DNA of 64,000 nucleotides from Alopecurus myosuroides. Its lineage: Eukaryota; Streptophyta; Magnoliopsida; Poales; Poaceae. The stretch's first letter is position 1. Every line of letters begins with the position of its first letter. Both the position numbers and the translations under genes were made by a program. Shown here piece after piece: positions 9,764 through 18,489 of the stretch. The stretch covers positions 209,398,445 to 209,462,444 of the forward strand of contig CM054060.1 of assembly GCA_028641055.1 (NCBI GenBank), in the 5' to 3' direction. The notes under the pieces were generated by a model. It saw only the letters and a program-made list of their open reading frames with translations. It searched no databases and was not told where the DNA came from.

Positions 9764-10437
9764 GCAAAGATGTGTATGTACCCTCTTATCCGAGTTGAAA
9801 TTCTACTCTGCAATCTGAAATTGTTCTCGGGGACTGCCCTCGTCCAAATTTGCTCTAAGTGTTTTTACTCGGCTTAACCCTTTGTCTATTCGGTTGCTTC
9901 ACTTCAGAACTCATAAGTGCATTGAGTACTGTGTTTAAACCTATATGCCAACTCTTCGACTCTGCTGCTGTCCGAAACCCGGCTTCATGGCAAGCAAGAG
10001 AACAAGCAAAAGGTCAATGAGCACACGAAAATCGCTAAGGAAGAAAGAGTGCAGGAACCGAGTAGATTGTCGGTTACTTTTGTTCCCTGTTTTCGTCTTC
10101 TCGGCTAAGTGGTGGGCTGCGTTACCATGATTGTTTCTAGCGGCTAAGTATTTGCAGCCCTACTACTTGATTCTTGTGACTCGAATACCAAAAAAGCGAC
10201 AAGTCGCGGGTAGAGCAGAGATGAAAAGATAGGGTGAATAAGAAATGCAACTCGGGGACTCGCATGGAAACGCAACTCGGCATTGAGCCAGTGTCGTTCA
10301 ATTTGATTAATGTCGAAATAAACAAAGTGGGCATAAAAAACTGTGTAGCAAGCAAAATAAAGATAGTCTGTTACATCTGCTCCCGGCATCCCGGGGATCT
10401 GATAAGTGTTCAAGTTTGAAAGAGAGTGCAGGTTGCT
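9764..10437 (+). other. Non-coding stretch between pol and the antisense gene 3' end
   Basis: No convincing gene is visible on either strand. It contains copies of CTCGGGGACT at about 9826 and 10252 and should include the 3' end of the antisense transcript. No clear polyadenylation signal was identified. Confidence 0.5.
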
Positions 10438-11384
10438 TCAAGATGAGGAGGCAGTGTTCTCGGCGCTGGCCTTGGCTGATGTTTCCTCGGCGGCGGTCTT
10501 GGCAGCAGTTTCTTCGGTGGCGGTCGTAGCAGCTGTTCCTTCGGTGCTGGCATGGGTGGCACCCGCTTCCGTCTGGACGGTGGCGGATTCCTTCATCTCG
10601 GCATCGTCTTGGGTGGCCGCCTGCTCAGAAGTGGCCGTGGCCACCGAGACGGGTCCTGGAGCCGAAGAGGAGCCTGAAGCTTGGCCAGGAGGGGGCACCG
10701 TGTCGTCGAGAGCGGCACCCGAGGAGGTGCCAAAATCGAGTGCGGCGGTGTCGATGTGGGCGTACTCGTCCTCATCGCTACTCGCGACGGCAACGTTCTT
10801 CCCCTTCCCGGCCTTGCCCTCGGGAGATTCGAAGAAGCCTTCCAAGTCGGATTCTGCTTCGTCCTCCTCTCCCTCTTCCTCTTCGTACTCGGTGTCGGGC
10901 TCGGGGAGGCCATCGATGAAGATCTCCGTCTCAGCGCACTCCGCGACCTCATAGGCGATCTGCTTACGTGTGGCCACGCAGTCGGGATCTACCTCCCACT
11001 TGGAATTATTGCGCTTCCCGCGGATGAGCTGCATGTTGAGGTTCTCATACCAGGATGCTATGCAGAGAAGCATCACGTCTGCACCAGCACGGGCGCCCGA
11101 GGCACGCCACTTCTTCAACTCCTTCTTCACATTCTTCAGCTTGAAGGCTAGGCCCTTCATGGTGGTTGGCCGATCATCATGAGGCCAAAACAGCCTGTGA
11201 AGCTCAAAGCCCTCGTGCACCAGATCAATTCCGACGCCAGCCAGCTGTTCGAAATAGTCCTTGAGCACCAGCAAGCTGTCCTCGATCCCGGCTCTGGTAT
11301 CTGCTGCCTCACCTTTTGCAAGGCGAGCTGCTTGGGCCTTGGCCACCTTAGGCGCAGAAGGGGAATCAAGATGAGGCCAGATCT
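10438..11384 (-). CDS. Exon 8 (last exon) of the antisense gene
   Basis: It starts after the acceptor TTTCAG and ends at TGA 10440-10438. The first 150 codons look globular (a motif near LVHEGFELHRLFWPHDD). An acidic Glu/Asp tract and an Ala/Thr/Glu-rich tail follow. Exons 5-7 upstream are continuous amphipathic coiled coil. Similar C-terminal parts occur in other Transposase_28-like grass proteins as I recall them; I could not check this. Confidence 0.75.
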
Positions 11385-14300
11385 CTGAAATAGCATGTGG
11401 TAACTTCAGAACCGGGAAGAGAAGAACCGAGTAAAGGAAAACCGAGAAGAAATACGACCGAGAAGAAAAGAAGCAGCGAAGAAAAGACTTACCGGACAGT
11501 TCGTTGCGCAGCCGCTGCAGCTGGGTCCTCCAGGACTCCTCGTTGGAAATGTGCTTTTCTTGGATCAGACGCAAGCTATCCATCTGAGCGAAGAGATCAG
11601 CGTTGGTCTTCTTCAAGGTTTCGCATTCCTGCTCAAGGGCCCTCTCCTTGGCCTTGAAAGTGGTCTCGGCCTTGGCCTTCTCGGCGATTGCCTTGTCCCT
11701 CTCGGCGCCAATCTTGACGGCATCCTGGAGTGCCTTTTGCAACTGGAGTTGCAGCTTCTCGGTCTCCGTGGTGTGGTCCTTCAACAGCTCAACGGCCTGA
11801 TCGGACAGCTGCTTCTGCACCTCTGCGGGCTTGACGCAATCTTGGTGTGCCTCAGCAAACAACTTGTAATCTTCTGCGAAGAGATAGATGAGGTTAGCAG
11901 AGAAGCAGAGAAGAAACAAATTCAAAGTCAAACCGAGTAAGCAACAAGCTTACCTTCTAGCCTTTTGATGGTGGCCTCGGAGTTCTCCACGAAGCTGCGG
12001 CATTTCTCATGTTCGTCTGCTAAGGCCTTCAGTTTTTCTGCAGAGAAGGAGAGGTTAGCGCATAAGAAAGCATAAGCGAGCGTAAACAAAAACGCATGAA
12101 TCGCACAGCTAAAAGCGTACCTTGCACTTCAGTCAGCTGTTGGGTGCTGTCCTTGGCGTTCTTGCTGGCTGCCTCCGCAGCTGCCTTTTCCTTCTCTAAA
12201 GCAGCAATTCGCCTCCTGGCGATAGAGTGGTTCCAGAGAAGGTGGCGGTATAGATTGGTCCGCTTCAGGACGCTATCCTGAGAAGCGAGAAGAAAGGAGT
12301 TAGGCAAAGCGGAGTAGATTCAACACGAGTAGGAGGCTACTCGGAGAGTATCCACCTACTCGGCTAGAATCTCGGGGACTGGGAGTGATGGAAAAGAGCA
12401 GAAAGGCGAATAGAAGAAAAGAAAATTCAACTCGAAAAAGATAAGGAAAACTTACCGCGTAGGACTGCTCGATGTCCTCGGCATTCTTGCGATGCAAGAA
12501 CATCTTGGCTGCGAGTGTCGCGGTCTTGGTGGAGACGGACATGGGATTGCATCCCAGGTCAACCTTGTTCCAGTCCACGCGCATGTGGTCGATGCCGCCA
12601 AGGCTAAGACCGTGCCACTTATCCACGCCAAGAATCTTGCTATCCCATTTGGCGTCGATGAAGCCAACGGTGTCCAATACCTGTTCAAGACCCTTGGAAG
12701 TTATTGGTTTGTCTTGGACTCCGCGAGAAGCGATGTTGACAGACTGGGGTTGGCTTGGATCTGGAGGAGGGGAGTTCATGGCTACAACCTTCCTTCCCCT
12801 CTGGATAGCTAAAGTTTTATCCTTGGGAGGGAAGCCGATTGAGTGCTGTTGGCTAACCTCAATCATGTACTCCGGGTAGCAGGGCTGGCCAGCAGCGCGA
12901 GCATCAGCCGAGAGCGCAGCAGGAATCGGGCCGGACTCGTGGATCACGAGCGCTCCGCCTGAAGACGTACTCTGGTCTCTGGCCCGCTTCTTTGTTTGCT
13001 CTTTCTCAACCTTCTGCTTCTCGGGATCCTCAGTAGTCTTCCCGTCAGCCTTGGCCTTCGCCTTCTCGGCGACTGCCTTCTCGGCAGCTTGCTTCTCGGC
13101 CTTCTTCTGTTCAGCCCTGGCTTTCTTCTGCTCAGCCTTGGCCTTCTCAGCAGCTTCCTTGTCAGCAGTTTCCTTCTCGGCCTTGGCCTTCTCAGCAGCT
13201 TTCTTCTCGGATGCCCTTCTGACAACCTCGTCCTTCAGAGCTTCCAAGGCTCGCTGCCTGGTTACTCGCCCGGCAGGAGGGCTGGATGCGTCCTTACTCG
13301 GCGGCGACAAGGAGGAAGTTGGCGGTGTAGGGCCTTGCGCAGTTAGTGGTGTAGGGCCTTGCGCAGTTGGTGGTGTAGGGCCTTGTGCAGTTGGTGGCGC
13401 CGCAGATCCGTCGCCTTGTGCTGCTCCTGGCTGGGCGCTACTCGGTGTCACGCCCGGTTGCACGCTGCTCAATGGATAAGCAGTGGCATCCGTGGCGGCG
13501 GTGTCTTCTACTCGCTGCTCAGCAGCGAGGCTCTCTTGTGCAGCAGCCCCTGTGGCGGGCTGCTCTTGCTCTGCTTCAGGCCGCTCGGCGGCGGTGTTGT
13601 CTTGCATCACTTGGTCTTGGTTCTCCTCGGCATTGCTGGCTGGAGGAGAAGGGGGTCTCTCATGGTGAGCGGCAGTGTCCTGCGCCGCTGGCTCGGACGC
13701 TGCTCCCTGTGCATCGACAGTCTGTGCGTTGGCAGCAGCGACGTCGACAGTGCGGTCATCATCGTCATCCAGATTGATCAGAGGTACTGATGAATCCTTG
13801 GCTTGGTCGGACGCGAGAGCTGCGTTCGCGTCCATAGGAGGACTGCAGAGAAAGAGAAATCGCAAATTAGAAGAAGATTGGAGAAAATAGCACAGCGCGA
13901 GAAGGGAGGCGACCGAGAAGAGGGCTTACGCGGTGGTGCACTTGAGCTCTCGTCTGGTTCTCTTCACAACCGCCTTCTTCTCGGCGGGCTTCTTCCGCTT
14001 GGCAGGAGGCGCTGGCGCTCCGCTACCAGCCCGTTTGCGGGTCTCAGGAGCGGCGACGGACAGAGGCTTGACGACTAGGGGCGCATCGCCCTCGTTCTCG
14101 TCTTCGTCCTCGTCGTCCTTGTCCGCGGCAACTTCGTCTGAGAATCCAAGAGAAAAGAGGAAAGAATCAGAAACAGCACACGAGGGATTGGTGCTTCTCG
14201 GGAGCAAACATAATGGAAGTATACTTACCATCAAAGTCTTCATCAGACCAAGTGCGGAGAGCATCGCGCTTGTCAGCAATGGGGGAGCGAGAAAGGTTGG

Positions 14301-15678
14301 GCTGCTCCGCGGCATCAAAAGAGGGCACATCATCCTCCTCACGGTCAGGAGACCAGTTGCCCTCGAAAACCTCGCAGCTCTCGATTATCTGGCGAGTGAG
14401 AACCTGAAAAGCAGAGAAGAATCACAGACTAGCCGAGTACCAGGGAGGAATTCTACACGGACAGGCGTGCAGGTATAAAGCACACAAAGCCTAGGCAATC
14501 TACTGCGCATTCTACCCGGATAGGCGTGCAAACACAAAGCATACTAAGCCTAAGCATGTTTGCCGAGAGGTATTACTTGGAAGGGCGTGCAGGTATAAAG
14601 CACATCAAGCCTAAGAATCATTTTCGAGTAGGCTACCCGGCAAGGCGTGCAAACACAAAGCATACTAAGCCTAAGGCGATTCGGCTAGATGTCCTACTCG
14701 GAACGCAAGGCAATTGCTAGTTGATGCAAGAAGGAGAAGTTATCTACTCGGAAAGTGTATGCAAAGAGCAAAGTAAGGAAGGCATACCCGCTCAATCGGC
14801 TTTGTGCGGCTGTACGGGACGAACCCGTACTGCCAGTGGTCGCCAAGGCTTGTCGTCAGGATGTTCCTTGCGTGCCAGGGGACATCGATGTTGTCGATCT
14901 CGATGGTGGTTGTTCTGGTGCAGTCGCGGGGCCCTCCCATGTAACACATGAGATGGCAGCGCTCCTGCAAGGGCAGTACTCGGCGCTGGATCCAGCAGGC
15001 CACCGGGTCGTCGTTCTTGAGGCCCTCCGCCTTCAGCCAGCCGAGTCGATTCTCCATCTCGATGGCGTCATCATCGTTGACGGGCTTGTCCTTCCAGTAC
15101 ATCCCGATTGGAGCGCGATTGCACCAAACGGGCAAGTTGATTCGATCGTTCACCGGGGCTCCCTCCGAGGCGGCAACGTTCCTGACGTAGAGGAACGTCT
15201 TTTGCCATAGCTTGACGGAGTCCAGCCCCTTGATGCGGGGGTGGTTCGTCCCGGACCGCTGCACCATCATGGCGCAGCCGGTGTCGGTGGCGCGGGCGAC
15301 GCCCGCGGAGTCCTTCTTCCCGGTGGATTGCTGGCGCAGGTGGAAATACCTGAGCCACGTCTCCCACGTGGGCCGAATGCCGAGGAAGGCTTCGCAGACC
15401 ACGGCGTGGTAGGCGAGGAAGACGACGGCGTTCGGCGGCAGATGGTGCATCTGGATGCCGAAGTGGTTGAGGAATTTCCGCAGGAAATCGGACGCGGGCA
15501 ATCCGAACCCGCGCTCGAAATGCGCCAGGAAGACGACGCGCTCTCCCTCCCGCGGGGACGGCACGATTTCACCGTCCGGCGCCCGGCACTCCACGCCGGG
15601 AGGGACTCGCCGGGTATTGACGAGCTAGGCGCAATCTTCCGCTGTGACCGAGGAGCCGGCCCAGCCAGATTTGGCCAT
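10438..15678 (-). CDS. Antisense eight-exon gene inside the Tat element
   Basis: Read on the minus strand, the exons are 15678-14788, 14403-14229, 14137-13930, 13842-12456, 12277-12121, 12037-11954, 11873-11493 and 11384-10438. All seven introns (384, 91, 87, 178, 83, 80 and 108 bp) have GT donors and AG acceptors. Every junction keeps the frame, giving 4,230 nt or 1,410 codons including the TGA stop. One TAG interrupts exon 1 at codon 18 (15625-15627). The N-terminus resembles the plant family once named 'putative gypsy type transposon' (Pfam Transposase_28). The middle is acidic or Lys/Glu/Ala-rich coiled coil and the C-terminus is acidic and Ala/Thr/Ser-rich. Antisense extra genes are known in Tat elements; their function is unknown. 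Introns survive because retrotransposition copies the opposite strand. Confidence 0.85.
12456..13842 (-). CDS. Exon 4 of the antisense gene, low-complexity and coiled-coil region
   Basis: This is the largest exon (1,387 nt). It encodes an Asp-rich stretch, then Ala/Gln/Glu-rich sequence, then three to four copies of a TAQGPTP octapeptide (13321-13400). A Lys/Glu/Ala-rich charged helix with repeated AEKAKAE-like units follows (13040-13215), then a better-conserved globular-looking part ending at the donor GTAAGT (12455). Exon 3 just upstream ends in a basic KRKK/KR patch, a candidate nuclear signal. No catalytic motif is visible. Confidence 0.75.
13321..13400 (-). repeat. 24-bp coding repeat, about 3 copies
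   Basis: GTGTAGGGCCTTGCGCAGTT recurs three times on the plus strand and encodes a TAQGPTP-type octapeptide on the minus strand in exon 4 of the antisense gene. Confidence 0.85.
14455..14690. repeat. Four ~60-bp repeats in A-B-A-B order within antisense intron 1
   Basis: The core GGCGTGCA occurs at about 14464, 14523, 14584 and 14643. It is followed alternately by GGTATAAAGCAC and AACACAAAGCATACT, each ending AAGCCTA. The copies explain most of the long first intron. Confidence 0.8.
14788..15678 (-). CDS. Exon 1 of the antisense gene, Transposase_28-like domain
   Basis: This is 297 codons from ATG 15678-15676. Codon 18 is TAG, then the frame is open to the donor GTATGC at 14787. The segment around codons 30-130 has the family signature: a PSPREGERVVF-like stretch, then GFGLPASDFLRKFL, then HHLPPNAVVFLAYHAVVCEAFLGI. 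This pattern is shared by many grass proteins encoded by gypsy elements. The role is unknown. If translation restarts after the TAG there is no ATG close by, so the TAG either kills this copy or is read through. Confidence 0.8.
15625..15627 (-). other. In-frame TAG at codon 18 of the antisense gene
   Basis: It reads GCC TAG CTC on the minus strand. Upstream codons from the ATG and downstream codons both belong to the same family-like reading frame, so this is a single nonsense codon, possibly from CAG. Confidence 0.7.
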
Positions 15679-15843
15679 GGCTGCGGTGGAAGGAGTGGAA
15701 GATTTCGAGGGGAGTTGGTTGGTGGATTGAGTCCGCGGCGGCGCGAGAGCTTGCGCGGCGGCGGAGAGCTCGGTGGCGGAGAAGAGCAGGAGACGAAGAA
15801 GGAATAGTGCGAGGGAAGGGGAAAAGGAAGTTACCGGCGGGGG

Positions 15844-15852
15844 TATTTATAT
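15844..15852 (-). promoter_or_regulatory. Candidate TATA box of the antisense gene
   Basis: ATATAAATA on the minus strand lies about 166 bases before the first ATG (15678), flanked by GC-rich sequence. A start about 30 bases downstream would leave a leader near 135 nt. Position and composition fit a plant core promoter. Confidence 0.6.
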
Positions 15853-16356
15853 CCCCTCCGCGAGTTTACCGTTACCGTCGTGGAAGTGGGATCGATTGTG
15901 GCGTGTGGTGGGTCCTGTGGCCGGCTAGAAACGCACACAAGCGCCGGTTGCGCGCGTAATGGCCACAGTTGATACCACCACCGAATCGTGGCCTATAACT
16001 GCACTTGATGGGACATGACGGCCGGTGGGCCCATTGCGTGAAAACTGGACGCGTGGCAGATCGTGTCCTGGGCAACGAAACGACAAGGTCGTGGATGCTT
16101 GACACGTATGCAGTTGCTGCGCGAAGGGCTGGATTGTGCTCTGCGCTGCAGAGGCTCAATCTGAGAAATTTCTCTAAGTCTTTTTACTCGGTTACAGAGT
16201 AGAAAGCAAGTGCTACTCGGGAAAGAGGAAACCCAAGGAATTTTCCAGATAGCTACTCGGAGGTTCTACTCGACATCTTGAGGTTCAAGGGCTGAGATGC
16301 AAAGGCTGGTTTTAAGCTGGCAGAGCCTAGTGAACAAATTCGCAAGACTCAACCAG
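15853..16356. other. Upstream region of the antisense gene, no sense gene
   Basis: No coding frame is supported. It holds several TACTCGG copies (16186, 16213, 16254) and leads into the polypurine-like tract. It probably includes the antisense promoter region. Confidence 0.5.
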
Positions 16357-16369
16357 CTTCGGGGACTGC
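16357..16369 (+). other. Polypurine-like tract before the 3' LTR
   Basis: CTTCGGGGACTGC abuts the 3' LTR start. The CTCGGGGACT-type sequence at this place is typical of grass RIRE2/Grande-like elements. It would prime plus-strand DNA synthesis. Confidence 0.7.
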
Positions 16370-17278
16370 TGTCGGGGGGTTACCCCCGAGTAGGGTAAAG
16401 ACAAGTGGTAAAGGCAGCTTACAGAAGAGAGGTTTGGTCGAGTAGCCGACTACCTGGTACTCGCTACCCGGTCGACTGCTACTCGGTCTCACCTCAAGAT
16501 GACCAGAAGGAGGTATCAATCAAGTTCTATCCTTTCGAGTAGAAGGGTTGGCCCGAGTACAATTGGCGGGAACAATTGGCGGGAACCTACTCGGGCCAGA
16601 AAGTCAAAGGAGCCGTTCTGACACAGGATCCCGCGTATCCTGGGTCCGTACTTGGCAGCATTCGAACTACTGTTCATATGGGGCCGGCCTGCCTGACAGT
16701 GACAGCATGGAAGCAGGCGGTGACAGGATAAGGGGGCCTACTCTGTGCCTAGGTACAGTGATACCAGTCTGTCCCCTAGTTTTGCCCAACGACTTTACAG
16801 AAGCAGCCAAGGTTAGGAACCAAAGCTGTCAGCGGGTACTCGGAGAAAGGACGATGTGCACACTATGTCGACACTTGTCTAGATTTGGACGTATCCGGCT
16901 GGGCACCGTGTATATAAGGTGCCCCGCCGCCTCCTGCGCGAGGCACGCTCTCAGATGCTCTCACATGCTCATAGTGAACCCTAGAAACCCTAAGTTCTGG
17001 ACCTAGCTCTACTCGGAGAGGAGAGAGAGGCTACTCGGTAGAGATACCATTTGTACTGTGGCTACTCGGAGAGACATCGTAATACATAGAGAAAGGCAGG
17101 AGTAGGGGTTTTACCTCCTCACGAGGGCCCTGAACCTGGGTACATCGTGTTGTCTGTGTTGTGTAGATCTTATCTCACGCGGCAACTCGTCGCGTGATCC
17201 CTCCCCGGAAACCTCCATCGTCCATCGTCCCCACATCATTAGCCATCCTATGGCATCTGCCGTGACACCACCACGACA
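16370..17278 (+). repeat. 3' LTR of the Tat element
   Basis: It is 909 bp, matches 1891-2799 with about three substitutions, and is followed by target duplication TCTCC (17279-17283). Confidence 0.97.
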
Positions 17279-17283
17279 TCTCC
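17279..17283. repeat. Target site duplication TCTCC (right copy)
   Basis: It is identical to 1886-1890 and abuts the CGACA end of the 3' LTR. Confidence 0.95.
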
Positions 17284-18489
17284 GGCATGGTCGCGAGATG
17301 GAGATTGAGGGGAGAGGGGAAATGGAGAGGAGAGCACGGGCTTTAAAGGGGTGTGCTCGGGCAAGAAATCAGGGCATTGATTTTCCCGCAATCAACATGA
17401 TTGTAATGGCTTTAATCGGATGCGAAAATCACGGCTGGAGGAAGGAGACGATGACGTCATGGATGACGTCATCAAAAATTCTTTTAATTTCTGTTTATTT
17501 GATTTAATCATATCTCCTGATTTAATTATCCAAATGACATGAAACAAATTTCTAAATTCTTAAAATATCAATACCTTTTAAACAGAAATATTTTTGTAAA
17601 CTTTTGAGCACATTTTTATTTTTGAATTTTGAATTTTGAAATAATTCCTTAATAGTGATTTAATGTTATTTCCAAGATAGAAAATAATCAAAAGGCAAAA
17701 ACTAGTCAAATGAATTTTCAGTGACATTCTATAAGTTAAAACTTATTTTTGAAAGTCATTACAACTTATTTTCAGAAGTTTATATTTTGAAAATATAAAT
17801 CAAACACTAATAATACTTTAAGGCCATTTTAAAATTTAGAAAATAAAATAAAATAAATTGATGTTATTATCTAAATAAAATTTCAGATACATTTTACATG
17901 TCATAATTTATTTTTTGGAAGGCCATTTTTAAACCATTTTCACATTTTATAATTTTTCGGATATATGAAGGATTACTAATAGTAACTTATTGTTATTTAA
18001 TTAGTTCATATCGAATAATTAATATTGTTGATCAATAAAATTTAGAATAAAACCATAAGTCATAATATTTTTTTCAAAATCCTATTTTATGTTATTTTCA
18101 AGCAACGCATTTTATTTTCACACCTTTATGTTTAAAACTTGGAATCACAACTAAAAGTTATTATTAACAAATTTTATTCTCGTCAAATACTTTTGAGGCT
18201 TAGAACTTTATTAAGGGTTATAAAATCTTTGATTTTTTTTGCCATAAAATATCTTCAAAGTAATATTGGAGTTGTAAACATTTTAGGTAAGGGGTTTGGT
18301 AATAAAAAGGATATTCCCTTTATATAATAATAAATTTATTTTTGAATAAGGTTTTAGAGTTTAAGGAACAAGGCATAATTGGATTGGTAAACTCAATTAC
18401 ATTGATTTATGTATTATTTCCTTTTGTTTCTTGCTTCTCATTTGGTTCTTGGTGACTTGCATAACATGAAAACAAAAAGTTTCAAATTT
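17284..18489. other. Right side of the insertion site, then AT-rich DNA
   Basis: The first ~190 bases are the GC-rich continuation of 1291-1885. From about 17475 the sequence is strongly AT-rich with no gene seen. Confidence 0.5.
17451..17472. promoter_or_regulatory. Two adjacent TGACGTCA palindromes
   Basis: TGACGTCA occurs at 17452-17459 and 17464-17471, 12 bp apart. This palindrome is a classic bZIP (TGA/CREB-type) binding site. Whether it is used here is unknown. Confidence 0.4.

Larger units (their letters stand above)
1891..17278 (+). mobile_element. Full-length Tat-lineage Ty3/gypsy LTR retrotransposon with antisense gene
   Basis: The element is 15,388 bp with two 909-bp LTRs (TGTCG...CGACA ends), a TCTCC target duplication, a primer site just after the 5' LTR and a purine-rich tract before the 3' LTR. 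Pol order is protease, RT, RNase H, integrase. It has a degenerate gypsy RNase H followed by a second RNase H with all four acidic residues. Dual RNase H and a long region between pol and the 3' LTR with an extra antisense gene are known traits of the Tat group (RIRE2, Grande, Retand, Ogre). The LTRs differ at about 3 sites, all transversions, so the insertion is young. Two TAG codons interrupt gag-pol and a third interrupts the antisense gene, so autonomy is uncertain. Confidence 0.95.

Noticed and set aside
10406..11151. Plus-strand frames over the antisense gene (10406-10954, 10681-11151, 13359-13790, 15241-15807)
   Set aside because: The minus-strand reading has phase-consistent introns and family motifs; the plus-strand frames are Ala/Ser/Leu-rich mirror frames.
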